A stretch of DNA of 13,974 bases from Candidatus Zipacnadia bacterium (GCA_029821255.1 JALGTS010000005.1:1-13974); one strand, 5' to 3'; shown: positions 1 to 7,850, counted from the stretch's first letter. A program made the numbers and translations. The notes: a model not told the origin generated them from the letters alone.

Positions 1-290
1 CAGAGCCATAGAGGCAAATGAAGTCAAGCATTATCCATACCGTAAGTGTCGTAGAAGGTACGGCTGTACTACAAGACAACATCTTGCAAAGAACCACGCG
101 GCATACGTAAAGGCTTCCAACTTTTAAGGGAAGCAAATGTTGTTACTAACTCAGTTTTTATACATCAGCAGCACCTCAGCACAAGCATAGGAGTCCAGCT
201 CGCCCCAAAAGAGAGCTTTTGTAAGACCACGTCAAAACAGATACAGAGATAAATACAGCCGACAGCAGAACAAAACAAGTAAAGTGAATA
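1..290. other. Upstream region without a convincing gene
   Basis: No open frame with a recognisable product is present. A plus-strand frame is open from base 2 to a TAA at 125-127 and would give a 41-residue basic tail with two Cys and several His. It could be the end of a gene starting left of the window, but I recognise no family. Two imperfect inverted repeats are visible. One is at 47-78: TGTC/GACA, GTAG/CTAC and TAC/GTA arms with small bulges, about 11 pairs. The other is GCTTCC (113-118) with GGAAGC (129-134), which encloses the TAA and lacks a T-run. The last 100 bases are A-rich and probably hold the promoter and leader of the gene at 291, but no -35/-10 pair stands out. Confidence 0.5.
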
Positions 291-1745
291 ATGGAAGATC
301 AACTGACGGCTGAGGAAATCAACATTTGGGACTACTGGGAAGCCACTAAAAGAGCCTGGCGGATCTGGCTAGGCAGTGGGCTGATAGCAGCAATCAGCGC
401 AGGTATTTGGAGCTGCTGCATCCAGCCGACGAGGTATCAGGCCTCGGCGAGCATCGTAGCCACTGCTGAGCTGCCCCCGGATTATCCACAAGCAATAAGT
501 ACAATGGCCAGCGCGCTAACTGGGCTGGCACCAGGAGTAGGGACAGAGGCAGAGCTGTGCAAGTATATTCTTCAGACCAGAGAAACGCGATGCGCAGTCG
601 TGAAGCAATGTAACTTGCAGCAAGTTCTACGAGCAAGTAGTGCCACAGAAGCAAGCCGCCGACTGGAGAAATGGACAAAGGTAAAATTGGAAAGGCCGAA
701 CATAGCTCGGTTGGAGATTACGTTGCCTGGGCGCCCACGAGTGGTAGAGGCACTTGCAAAGGAGGCCAGAAGGGAAGCAGCAGAGCTGGCGGCACAGATA
801 GCAAATAGCTATATAAAAGCACTGCACCAGCAACTGAGTGAGTTACACTTGGCGGGAGCGAAGCGCAGGCGGATCTTCCTGGAGGAGCAGAAGCAGCAGG
901 TAGAAACAGAGCTCAATAGGGCAGCGAAGGAATTGCAACAGTGGGAGGCCGAGCATAAGGCGGTAGACGTAGATGAGGCCAGCAAGCTTGCTATGCAGAG
1001 GCTTATGAATATAGAAGAACAGCGAGAGTTGGCAAGGGTAGAGTTAGCGGCAACCCGCCAGCGTACCAGGGGCCTGCGACAAAAACTGGCAGAGCAGCCA
1101 GAAGCGGAGACAGCCACGGTAGTACATCAAGCTAATCCGCTTGTGGGTCAGCTCCGGGAACGGTTGGTGACTTTGGAAAGCAAGTTAGCTGTTGCTAAGG
1201 ATGCCGAGGGTAAGTCTGAGCAGCATCCAGAAGTACGGAAGATACAGCGAGAGTTGGAGGCAACACGGCAGGCATTGGCGCAAGAGCAGCAGCAGGAGAT
1301 GCTAAAGGCAAGCAGCACTGAGGTTGCAAATCCGGTAGCCAAGAAGTTACAAGAGGAGCTGGCTTTGGAGGAGGTGGCCATCACTGCTACTGAGGCACGC
1401 ATTGAGGGGTTGGGGAAGGCGCTACGGCGTGGAGAACAGCAGGTGGTGGGTCTCTCGGAAGGGGCCTTGGAGTACAGCCGGTTAGTGCGCAAGGTGAGGA
1501 CAAAGCAAGCCATTTTTGAGGCGTTGGCTGGTGAGTATGAGCGGGCACTTATTGAAGAACAGAACAAGGAACCCGTCTTCCGAGTGATTGATGCCCCCGT
1601 AGCCCCCGAGTATCCCGCCGGGCCCAATGTAGCGAATGATATGAGCCTGGCTGGGGCGATGGGGGTGCTGATCGGTTGGGTGTGGATCATGGCCCGAGGA
1701 GTAAGGCGGAAAGCCGAGGGAGGCGGTGATGAGAAGAGTAGGTGA
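291..1745 (+). CDS. Wzz/GumC-like polysaccharide chain-length determinant with GNVR region, no kinase domain
   Basis: 484 residues with the layout of the Wzz/GumC (PCP) family. There is a short cytoplasmic N-terminus, a first membrane segment at about 26-44, a large periplasmic part rich in Glu/Gln/Ala/Arg that should form long coiled coils (about 150-370), a GNVR-like stretch (about 380-430, with EYSRLVRKVRTKQAIFEALA), a proline-rich run (APVAPEYPAGPN) and a second membrane segment at 451-469. It ends 15 residues later, so the cytoplasmic tyrosine-kinase (Wzc C-terminal) domain is absent; such proteins work with a separate kinase or with none. The role would be control of polymer length and coupling to export in the inner membrane and periplasm. 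The ATG at 291 has no good Shine-Dalgarno, unlike its neighbours. The 3' end overlaps the next gene, so the two are probably co-translated. Confidence 0.85.
   Translation: MEDQLTAEEINIWDYWEATKRAWRIWLGSGLIAAISAGIWSCCIQPTRYQASASIVATAELPPDYPQAISTMASALTGLAPGVGTEAELCKYILQTRETRCAVVKQCNLQQVLRASSATEASRRLEKWTKVKLERPNIARLEITLPGRPRVVEALAKEARREAAELAAQIANSYIKALHQQLSELHLAGAKRRRIFLEEQKQQVETELNRAAKELQQWEAEHKAVDVDEASKLAMQRLMNIEEQRELARVELAATRQRTRGLRQKLAEQPEAETATVVHQANPLVGQLRERLVTLESKLAVAKDAEGKSEQHPEVRKIQRELEATRQALAQEQQQEMLKASSTEVANPVAKKLQEELALEEVAITATEARIEGLGKALRRGEQQVVGLSEGALEYSRLVRKVRTKQAIFEALAGEYERALIEEQNKEPVFRVIDAPVAPEYPAGPNVANDMSLAGAMGVLIGWVWIMARGVRRKAEGGGDEKSR
1716..1723 (+). promoter_or_regulatory. Ribosome binding site for the polymerase gene
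   Basis: GAGGGAGG lies inside the end of the preceding gene, 5 bases before ATG 1729 but only 2 bases before the in-frame GTG at 1726. The spacing favours ATG 1729. Confidence 0.6.
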
Positions 1746-3120
1746 GGCGGGCCAGGGCCAATATAGTAGGTGGATATGGAGGGCATTGATTGTCGGAGGG
1801 GGAGCTGGAGTGGGGATTAGTGTCGCGGAGCGCCCTGCGGGAATGGATGGAAGCTGGATAGCAGGTCTGGTGGGATTGGCGTTGCTCTCCGGGGGAATGG
1901 TAGTGGGCCAGAGAGCAGTGATCCGGCGGGATTGGTTAGCGCCTGCGACTCTGTTTGGAGTAGTTTTTGGGCTATACTTTCTGGTTCGTCCGGCTGTCTT
2001 GTTGGCGGGGCTGGAGCCGGTGGGAGTAGGCAGACAGGCAATATGGAAGGCTATTGTAACAGGATTTTTTGTAGTGGCAGGATTCTGGGGAGGGTACTTG
2101 CTGCCTGTGGGGGAGGCCGTGGCAAGAGCACTGCCGTGGGCAAGTAAACCGTGGGCGAAGCAACGGGCGCAGATAGCAGTGTGGTTGAGTTGGGGCCCGG
2201 GGCTGGTGAGCTGGGTTGTGGTAATGGAAAAAAGCGGAGGTGTAGTGGCACGGATCAGTGGCTATGGACAGGGAATAGGGAAGGGGCTGGGGGTTGTGGT
2301 TGTGGCCAGCGCGGTGCTGTTAGGGGTGGCAGCGGCTGCGGGGTGGTTGAGCTATTTCAAGGGCTGGTTGTCTCGCGTGGAGATTGCGATAATCACAGCC
2401 GGCAGCACTGGCATGCTGGCGACGCACGGGCAGCGAGCAGCCTTGTTGGTTCCTCTGCTGATGGTAGTGACGATATACCATTACTTAGTTCGGCGTTTGC
2501 GAGGGCGGGAGATATTGCTGGTAGGGCTGGCAGGGCTGTTGATCGTTGGAGTGTTAGGTATGCCCAGGCTGCAGTTTATGAAGAGGGAGCAAGCGGCCTT
2601 AGGGATAGGCGATTATGTGAAGATAACCGGGTGGCTGATAGCGCGAAACCTTACGGCTTTTGATTCGTTGATGTTGGTGGTGCAAAAGGTGCCCGAGGAA
2701 ATCGGCTATCAGTGGGGGAGGAGTTATGTGGATGCGATTGAGATGATTGTGCCGCGGTGGCTGTGTGCAGAGAAGCCGGAGCGGAATCTATTCAATCGGC
2801 TGCTACGGCCAGGCGGATCAGGATCAATGGCGTTGAGTCTGCCAGCGGAGGGCTATCTAAATTTTGGATTGGGGGGGCTGCTGGCGGAGACACTGGCGCT
2901 GGGGATAGCCTATCGGGCGGCGTATAGATATCGACAGTACCACCCAGGGAGCGAGCCAGCAATTTTGGGGTACGCGATGGCTGTGCCGGTTTTCGGATTG
3001 GTGTGGCGAGGCGGGTTTGCCGGTGGAGGGCTGGGGCATTTACTTGGTTACGGAGCAGTGATGCTGGGGGTGGTGCTGTTTTGCAGTGGCCCGAGGTGGC
3101 GGGTGGCTAAGGGTAAGTAG
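1729..3120 (+). CDS. Wzy-like oligosaccharide repeat unit polymerase (polytopic membrane protein)
   Basis: About 463 residues, very hydrophobic, with roughly ten to twelve membrane segments. The pattern fits O-antigen/exopolysaccharide polymerases. There is a conserved Arg region after a central helix (THGQRAALLVPLL), a large polar loop in the second half, and a late AEGYLNFGLGGLL motif (Glu about 374) like the E-x-Y-x-N-F-G-x-x-G motif of the oligosaccharide repeat unit polymerase group. It would join lipid-linked repeat units on the periplasmic face of the inner membrane. The start overlaps the chain-length gene by 17 bases. The coding strand is strongly G-rich: 2701-2760 has 26 G and 7 C. 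A run of seven G at 2871-2877 lies in the late motif. Wzy proteins diverge widely, so the family call rests on topology, motifs and the neighbouring Wzz-type gene; an O-antigen ligase (WaaL-like) is the main alternative. Confidence 0.72.
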   Translation: MRRVGEAGQGQYSRWIWRALIVGGGAGVGISVAERPAGMDGSWIAGLVGLALLSGGMVVGQRAVIRRDWLAPATLFGVVFGLYFLVRPAVLLAGLEPVGVGRQAIWKAIVTGFFVVAGFWGGYLLPVGEAVARALPWASKPWAKQRAQIAVWLSWGPGLVSWVVVMEKSGGVVARISGYGQGIGKGLGVVVVASAVLLGVAAAAGWLSYFKGWLSRVEIAIITAGSTGMLATHGQRAALLVPLLMVVTIYHYLVRRLRGREILLVGLAGLLIVGVLGMPRLQFMKREQAALGIGDYVKITGWLIARNLTAFDSLMLVVQKVPEEIGYQWGRSYVDAIEMIVPRWLCAEKPERNLFNRLLRPGGSGSMALSLPAEGYLNFGLGGLLAETLALGIAYRAAYRYRQYHPGSEPAILGYAMAVPVFGLVWRGGFAGGGLGHLLGYGAVMLGVVLFCSGPRWRVAKGK

Positions 3121-3171
3121 ATAGGCATAGCTGAGCGGCTATTTCGTAGAAGGAACAAGCGGATTTTAGAG

Positions 3172-3180
3172 TGCTATTAT
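3172..3180 (+). promoter_or_regulatory. Extended -10 promoter before the kinase/arabinose gene run
   Basis: TGCTATTAT is an extended -10 element (TG-n plus 5 of 6 bases of TATAAT). A weak -35, GGAACA (3152-3157), lies 17 bases upstream. Transcription would begin near 3187, about 55 bases before ATG 3242. This suggests the run starting at 3242 can be transcribed separately from the two polysaccharide genes before it. Confidence 0.4.
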
Positions 3181-3208
3181 CCCCGAGAGGGGAAAAATCT
3201 CCCGGGAG
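3180..3208. repeat. Two adjoining inverted repeats at the predicted transcription start
   Basis: TCCCC/GGGGA (3180-3184 and 3189-3193) flank a GAGA tetraloop. Six bases further on is a perfect 10-base palindrome, CTCCCGGGAG (3199-3208). GGGGA can also pair with TCTCC (3198-3202, one G-U), so the structures are mutually exclusive in RNA. The position directly after the -10 element suits either an operator or a leader structure; neither can be proved from sequence. Confidence 0.35.
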
Positions 3209-3228
3209 CGCTGATGAAGAAGATAGTT

Positions 3229-3236
3229 GGAGGAGG
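3229..3236 (+). promoter_or_regulatory. Ribosome binding site that sets the GHMP kinase start
   Basis: GGAGGAGG lies 5 bases before ATG 3242. An in-frame TTG at 3227 just before it would place the site inside the coding region, so ATG 3242 is the start. Confidence 0.75.
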
Positions 3237-3241
3237 ATAGA

Positions 3242-4189
3242 ATGATTATCAAAAGTCGGGCACCTGTACGGGTGGACTTTGCGGGAGCCTGGACTGATGT
3301 GCCATATTTCTCGGATGCTTTTGGCGGGGCAACGTGCAATGCAGCAATAAAGCAGTACGTGCGAGGGGAGCTTGATGCCTATGAGGAGAACCAGATACCT
3401 GCGGAGGGATTGAAGCCAGAGGCAAAGCACGGGGGCAACTTGACGGGCAAGACGGGGTTGAGCGTGCATTACGAAAGCGAGATCCCGGCGGGAAGCGGAT
3501 TGGGCACATCCGCGACGCTGAATGTGGTGTGGTTGTCACTGGTACGGCGGACGCCAGTGACCGGCGTGGAGGATAAGATGAAGATTGCCGCATTAGCTTG
3601 TGATATTGAAAAGGTTCTGGGCATTATCGGGGGCAAGCAGGATCAGTATGCTTCGGCGGTTGGAGGAATCAACCTATTTGAATTTGGGGAAGAGGTCAAG
3701 CGGGTGCCGGTGGAGATGAAACCGGAAGATATTGAGGAGCTACAGCGGCGACTGGTATTGTGCTACACAGGCAAGCCGCGGTTGTCCTCAAATATTCACA
3801 AAAATGTGTGGGGCAGATTCCGGGCGGGTGATGAGCAGACAACTCAGGCACTGTTCACGCTGCGCGACAGCGCGTACCAGGCCAAAGCCTGTCTGGAGGA
3901 TGGTGCGATAGAGGAATTGGGCAAGCTGCTGACAGTTCAGTTTGAGGCAATGAAGGCTCTGGACAGCTCTACTTCCAACGCGCAGATTGGGGAACTCTTT
4001 GAGCTGGCAGAACCGATGATTATAGGAGGCAAGCCCTGCGGGGCGGGGGGAGGAGGCTGCCTACTGTTTCTGGGCAGGTCGGCAGAAGAGGCGCGAAGAC
4101 TGCGGGAGAAGATAGGTGAAATAGGATTAACAGTACTTGACCTGGAGTTTGATTTTGAGGGGCTTTGCCTGGAGGTAGAAGCAGGATAG
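3242..4189 (+). CDS. GHMP-family sugar-1-kinase (fucokinase / heptose-7-phosphate kinase type)
   Basis: 315 residues with all three GHMP kinase motifs. Motif 1 is RAPVRVDFAGAWTDVP (6-21) and motif 2, the phosphate-binding loop, is IPAGSGLGTSAT (81-92). The probable catalytic Asp134 is in GGKQDQYA, and motif 3 is KPCGAGGGGCLLF (264-276). The W-T-D-x-P ending of motif 1 and the GSGLGTS loop resemble the L-fucokinase half of bacterial fucokinase/GDP-fucose pyrophosphorylase. The size and the GKQDQYA-A-x-GG pattern match D-glycero-D-manno-heptose 7-phosphate kinases. Members phosphorylate the anomeric oxygen and so supply sugar-1-phosphates for nucleotide-sugar synthesis. The true substrate cannot be read from sequence. 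It is followed after 8 bases by a glycosyltransferase, which fits a role in polymer synthesis; no matching nucleotidyltransferase is in the window. Confidence 0.8.
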   Translation: MIIKSRAPVRVDFAGAWTDVPYFSDAFGGATCNAAIKQYVRGELDAYEENQIPAEGLKPEAKHGGNLTGKTGLSVHYESEIPAGSGLGTSATLNVVWLSLVRRTPVTGVEDKMKIAALACDIEKVLGIIGGKQDQYASAVGGINLFEFGEEVKRVPVEMKPEDIEELQRRLVLCYTGKPRLSSNIHKNVWGRFRAGDEQTTQALFTLRDSAYQAKACLEDGAIEELGKLLTVQFEAMKALDSSTSNAQIGELFELAEPMIIGGKPCGAGGGGCLLFLGRSAEEARRLREKIGEIGLTVLDLEFDFEGLCLEVEAG

Positions 4190-4197
4190 CTATTTAG

Positions 4198-5358
4198 GTG
4201 CCGAGTATACCCCCGATGCGAATAGGAATCAATGCACTGGCGTGGAGGCCGGGGCGGCAGGCAGGAGTAGACACGTATATACGGGAGTTGATAGGTGCCC
4301 TCCAGCGGGTTGATACCGAGAATGAATATCTGGTGTTCGTAGCGGCGGGAGCAGAGGGGCAGCTTGGTATCAGCAGCAGGTTTCGGCAGGTAGTCTGTCC
4401 GTGGGTAGGTGGGTGCCGCATAGGGCGGGCAATCTGGGAACAACTTAGGTTAGCCCGCCGGGTGGAGGCCGAAGGGGTTGAGGTATTGTTGTGTGCGGGA
4501 GGGATTGTGCCCCGCACGCTGGATGTCCCCGCGGTGCAGGTCATCCACGACCTGCAGGTATTTCACTATCCAGAGAATTTCTCGCGGCTGAAGCGCAATT
4601 TTCTGCAAAGAACGCTGCCCCAGTCGGCGCGAGCGGCGTGTCTGACGGTGGCCAGTTCCGAGTTTACACGGAGGGATGTGGTCAAGTTCTTGGGACAGCG
4701 GCGGGAGAATACGCAGGTAGTGTATTTAGCAGGGCAGACAGGATGCCAGCCGGCTTCAGGGGAGTTGGTGGAGGAGGTCAGAAGGCGATATGGCCTGGGG
4801 GCGAGGTACCTATTGTGTGTTGCCACCTCTCACTTACATAAGAATCTGCACGGGCTGGTTGAGGCATATAGCCGGGCGGAGTTAACCGTGGGGTTGGTGT
4901 TGGTGGGGAGGAGGGGCTCAGGGCAGGGGCGGCTTATAAGTGCAATAAGGCAGGCTCGGGGAAGGGAGCGGATCAAAGTATTGGGGCAAGTGTCGGCCCA
5001 AGAGCTGATAGCGCTGTATACAGGGGCGACCGGGTTTGTGTTACCGTCTTTGTTTGAGGGTTTTGGGATGACGGTATTGGAGGCGATGCAGTGTGGCTGC
5101 CCGGTGGCCTGTTCTTCGCTTACAGCACTGCCAGAGGTGGTGGGAGGAGGGGCATTACTGTTTGACCCGCGGGACCCAGAGGCGTTTGGGGAGGCCTTAG
5201 AGAGAATTAGTAATGATGGAGCGCTGCGCAGACGGTTACGAGAAGAAGGATTTGCCCAAGCGGCGAGGTTTGATTGGCAACAGACGGCAATGGGGATAAG
5301 AGATGCACTGGTGAAGGCGGTGCGTGGGAGGACTAAATCTGAGGGCAGGGAACGTTAA
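4198..5358 (+). CDS. GT4-family glycosyltransferase (GT-B fold)
   Basis: 386 residues if the GTG at 4198 is used. A start at ATG 4216 (MRIGINAL) would remove six residues and gives the typical N-terminus of this family, but has no Shine-Dalgarno, so the start is uncertain. The N-terminal Rossmann half has the acceptor-side pattern RPGRQAGVDTYIREL. The C-terminal half has YLLCVATSHLHKNL, VLVGRRGSGQ and the E-x7-E signature EGFGMTVLE (Glu287 and Glu295), followed by AMQCGCPVACS and LPEVVGGGALLFDP, which bind the nucleotide-sugar donor. No membrane segment is evident, so it should act at the inner face of the cytoplasmic membrane, adding a sugar to the lipid-linked repeat unit with retention of configuration. 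Donor and acceptor are unknown. It sits 8 bases after the sugar kinase and 65 bases before araB. Confidence 0.87.
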   Translation: MPSIPPMRIGINALAWRPGRQAGVDTYIRELIGALQRVDTENEYLVFVAAGAEGQLGISSRFRQVVCPWVGGCRIGRAIWEQLRLARRVEAEGVEVLLCAGGIVPRTLDVPAVQVIHDLQVFHYPENFSRLKRNFLQRTLPQSARAACLTVASSEFTRRDVVKFLGQRRENTQVVYLAGQTGCQPASGELVEEVRRRYGLGARYLLCVATSHLHKNLHGLVEAYSRAELTVGLVLVGRRGSGQGRLISAIRQARGRERIKVLGQVSAQELIALYTGATGFVLPSLFEGFGMTVLEAMQCGCPVACSSLTALPEVVGGGALLFDPRDPEAFGEALERISNDGALRRRLREEGFAQAARFDWQQTAMGIRDALVKAVRGRTKSEGRER

Positions 5359-5410
5359 CGGCGGATTGTAGGAATGATGCGAAAGACGAGATAAGCCTGT
5401 GAGTAGCACC

Positions 5411-5418
5411 GGAGGGAG
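5411..5418 (+). promoter_or_regulatory. Ribosome binding site that sets the araB start
   Basis: GGAGGGAG lies 5 bases before ATG 5424. The in-frame TTG at 5421 is only 2 bases away, so ATG 5424 is preferred. Confidence 0.7.
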
Positions 5419-5423
5419 TTTTG

Positions 5424-7112
5424 ATGGCGCGGCAGCGATATTGCTTGGGGCTTGACTTTGGAACAAATTCGGTCCGTGCCCTAATTGCAGATGTGGACAG
5501 CGGCGAGGCGGTAGCAACAGCAGTGGCGGAGTATAGCTACGGGGAGAAGGGCATAATAGGCGATGCACGTAATCCGCACGTGGCGCGGCAGCATCCAGCG
5601 GACTATCACGAGAGTCTGCAGTCGTGCGTGCGGGAGGTAATAGAGGTAGCGCAAGACGCAACAGAGTTTTCGGCAGACGATGTCATAGGAATAGGGGTTG
5701 ACACAACCGGCTCAACGCCGCTGCCAGTAAACGAGCAGGGCAAGCCTCTGGCATTTGACGTGCGCTTTGCGGATAATCTTAACGCTCTGGCCTGGCTATG
5801 GAAGGATCATTCAGCAATGGAGGAGGCGGAGCAGATCACCGAGTTTGCCCAGCAGCATCGCCCTGAATACTTAAAGCGCTGTGGAGGGGCATATTCTTCC
5901 GAATGGTTTTTCTCCAAGATCTGGCACTGCCTGAAGGTAGCTCCCGAGGTTTTTGAGGCAGCATACAGTTGGGTGGAGGCTTGCGACTATATCCCGGCGT
6001 TGCTGACGGGGACTGTGCAGCCAGATAAGATTAAGCACAGCGTGTGCGCAGCCGGGCATAAGGCGATGTATTCGGAGGAATGGGGAGGGCTGCCCGATGC
6101 TGAGTTTCTGGGGATGCTTGATGCGAGGATGGGAGCGCTTCGGGAGCGGCTGTATGAACGAGCTTATGCTTCGGATGTAGCGGCGGGGAGGCTCACAGAA
6201 GAATGGGCAGAGAAGCTGGGCTTGCCCGCAGGCATCCCCGTAGCGGTGGGGGGCTTTGATGCGCATTATGGGGCTGTCGGCGCGGGCGTACGAGAGGGGA
6301 CACTGGTTAAGGTCATCGGCACCTCTGCGTGTGATATTGCGGTGGCGGCCGATGGCGAGGGTCCACCGGATATACCGGGCGTCTGCGGTGTAGTGCGGGG
6401 ATCAGTGCTCCCGGGGTATTATGGGATTGAGGCGGGGCAGGCAGCAGTGGGAGATATCTTCAACTGGTGGGTTACTGAGATTTGTGAGGGCGGGGTGGAA
6501 CAGCATGAGATATTGACCCAGCAGGCGGCAAAATTGAGGCCCGGAGAGAGTGGATTGCTGGCGTTGGATTGGAATAATGGCAACCGTACGATACTAATTG
6601 ATGCCCGGCTGACTGGTCTGTTGATGGGCCAGACTCTACAGACAACGCGGGCAGAGGTTTATCGGGCGCTGATTGAAGCCACGGCGTTTGGTGCGTTGAC
6701 CATTCTGGACAGGCTGGAGGAGTATGGAGTTGAGGTTAAGCGGATAATAAATTGCGGAGGGATCGCCGAGAAGAATCCGCTGCTGATGCAGATATATGCG
6801 GATGTCACTGGGCGGAGGATGGAACTGTCGCACTCCGAGCAAACCTGTGCGCTGGGGGCAGCGATATTTGGAGCGGTAGTGGCAGGCAAGGAGAGAGGCG
6901 GTTATGCGACAACGGAGCAGGCTCAAGAGGCGATGACAAGGACGAAGGATATTAGCTATGAGCCGAATGCCACCAATCATAAAGTTTACCAGGAGCTGTA
7001 TAAACTATACAGGCGCTTACACGACAGCTTTGGTGTGGCCGGGCATAACGACTGCCTCTATGACGTGATGAAGAGACTGCTGGCGATCAAGCAGAGAGCT
7101 ATTGTCCCATAA
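5424..7112 (+). CDS. araB: Ribulokinase (FGGY family)
   Basis: 562 residues, the usual length of AraB (E. coli about 566), and alignable with it from memory over the whole length. Key stretches are LGLDFGTNSVRAL (8-20, N-terminal phosphate loop), GVDTTGSTPLPV (91-102, the ribulokinase signature), WKDHSAMEEAEQI, GAYSSEWFFSKI (substrate pocket), CAAGHKAMYSEEWGGLP, GGFDAHYGAVGAG (276-288, with catalytic-base Asp279), VKVIGTSACDI and GIEAGQAAVGDIFNWW. It phosphorylates L-ribulose to L-ribulose 5-phosphate with ATP in the cytoplasm, the second step of L-arabinose use. araD follows after 27 bases, giving the substrate-product order of an ara operon. The 65-base gap upstream holds only a weak promoter candidate (TTGTAG 5366-5371, GATAAG 5390-5395). 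No AraC-type or GntR-type regulator is in the window. Confidence 0.95.
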   Translation: MARQRYCLGLDFGTNSVRALIADVDSGEAVATAVAEYSYGEKGIIGDARNPHVARQHPADYHESLQSCVREVIEVAQDATEFSADDVIGIGVDTTGSTPLPVNEQGKPLAFDVRFADNLNALAWLWKDHSAMEEAEQITEFAQQHRPEYLKRCGGAYSSEWFFSKIWHCLKVAPEVFEAAYSWVEACDYIPALLTGTVQPDKIKHSVCAAGHKAMYSEEWGGLPDAEFLGMLDARMGALRERLYERAYASDVAAGRLTEEWAEKLGLPAGIPVAVGGFDAHYGAVGAGVREGTLVKVIGTSACDIAVAADGEGPPDIPGVCGVVRGSVLPGYYGIEAGQAAVGDIFNWWVTEICEGGVEQHEILTQQAAKLRPGESGLLALDWNNGNRTILIDARLTGLLMGQTLQTTRAEVYRALIEATAFGALTILDRLEEYGVEVKRIINCGGIAEKNPLLMQIYADVTGRRMELSHSEQTCALGAAIFGAVVAGKERGGYATTEQAQEAMTRTKDISYEPNATNHKVYQELYKLYRRLHDSFGVAGHNDCLYDVMKRLLAIKQRAIVP

Positions 7113-7127
7113 GAGCATTGTGCCCGC

Positions 7128-7133
7128 AGGAGG
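7128..7133 (+). promoter_or_regulatory. Ribosome binding site pointing to a GTG start for araD
   Basis: AGGAGG lies 6 bases before GTG 7140 and 12 bases before the in-frame ATG 7146. The spacing favours GTG. The ATG at 7138 is in another frame. Confidence 0.6.
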
Positions 7134-7139
7134 CAATAT

Positions 7140-7850
7140 GTGGTTATGCTGGAAGAGTTGAAGGAAGAAGTATGCGCCGCTAATTTGCTGTTGCAGCAGG
7201 CGGGATTAGTGGTCCTGACGTGGGGTAATGCCAGCGGTATTGACCGAGAGCGGGGGCTGGTGGTAATCAAGCCGAGTGGAGTGTCTTATGAGGAGATGAG
7301 CGCTGAGCAGATGGTAGTTGTGGATTTGGAGGGGAATGTAGTAGAGGGGGACCTGCGGCCCTCGTCGGACACCCCCAGCCATCTGGTACTATATCGGGAG
7401 CTGGAAGACATCGGCGGAATAGCTCATACGCATTCTACTTATGCCACAGCCTGGGCACAGGCGTGCCGCAGCATTCCGTGCTATGGAACCACCCATGCTG
7501 ACCATTTTCGGGGGGCTGTGCCGGTGACGCGGCCGTTGGAGCTGGAGGCGGTGCGGGGCAGCTATGAACAGGAAACTGGATGGGCAATAGTGAGGGCAGT
7601 AGCTAACAAGAGTTTGAAAGAGTTCCCGGGTATTTTGGTGGCGCAGCACGGGCCGTTTACGTGGGGAGAGTCCGTGAGTGAGGCAGTTCATAACAGCATT
7701 ATTGTAGAACAGATTGCGCGGATAGCGGCAGTGACCGAGGGGTTAGCACCGACGGTAGGCCCGATCAACGATGAGCTTAGAGATAAGCATTTCTTGCGCA
7801 AGCACGGCCCAGAAGCGTACTACGGACAGGCCGGAGGGCAACGGCATTAG
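7140..7850 (+). CDS. araD: L-ribulose-5-phosphate 4-epimerase
   Basis: 236 residues from GTG 7140 (E. coli AraD is 231), class II aldolase/adducin fold. All residues known from E. coli AraD are in place: Lys44 in VIKPSGV, zinc ligands His96 and His98 in AHTHSTYA, Asp121 in GTTHAD, His170 in AQHGPFTWG and Tyr228 in AYYGQ near the C-terminus. The N-terminus (LEELKEEVCAANL and TWGNASGIDRERG) also matches closely. It interconverts L-ribulose 5-phosphate and D-xylulose 5-phosphate by retro-aldol cleavage, feeding the pentose phosphate pathway. It lies 27 bases after araB and 51 bases before the isomerase gene. That second gap contains TATATT (7873-7878), a possible internal -10 without a clear -35. 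If ATG 7146 is the real start, the protein begins MLEELKEE, exactly like E. coli AraD (MLEDLK), so the start remains open. Confidence 0.95.
   Translation: MVMLEELKEEVCAANLLLQQAGLVVLTWGNASGIDRERGLVVIKPSGVSYEEMSAEQMVVVDLEGNVVEGDLRPSSDTPSHLVLYRELEDIGGIAHTHSTYATAWAQACRSIPCYGTTHADHFRGAVPVTRPLELEAVRGSYEQETGWAIVRAVANKSLKEFPGILVAQHGPFTWGESVSEAVHNSIIVEQIARIAAVTEGLAPTVGPINDELRDKHFLRKHGPEAYYGQAGGQRH

Noticed and set aside
113..134. GCTTCC/GGAAGC hairpin as an intrinsic terminator
   Set aside because: The stem has only six pairs, a 10-base loop and no following T-run.
155..257. Promoter for the gene at 291 (TATACA at 159-164; TTGTAA 219-224 with TACAGA 242-247)
   Set aside because: Each candidate matches only half to two-thirds of the consensus and lacks a properly spaced partner, so no specific promoter is claimed.
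1148..1786. 212-codon open frame on the minus strand
   Set aside because: It lies antisense to the chain-length gene, is Ser/Ala/Thr-rich low-complexity with no family resemblance, and reflects the codon bias of the plus-strand gene.
5353..5360. CGTTAACG as a third copy of the AGTTAACT operator, upstream of araB
   Set aside because: Only the GTTAAC core is shared. The core also occurs inside genes (for example 4881-4886 and 11708-11713) at about the frequency expected by chance, and the pairing at 21 bases is absent.
5366..5395. Internal promoter before araB (TTGTAG-N18-GATAAG)
   Set aside because: It has 3 of 6 and 4 of 6 consensus matches with non-optimal spacing; too weak to list as a separate feature.
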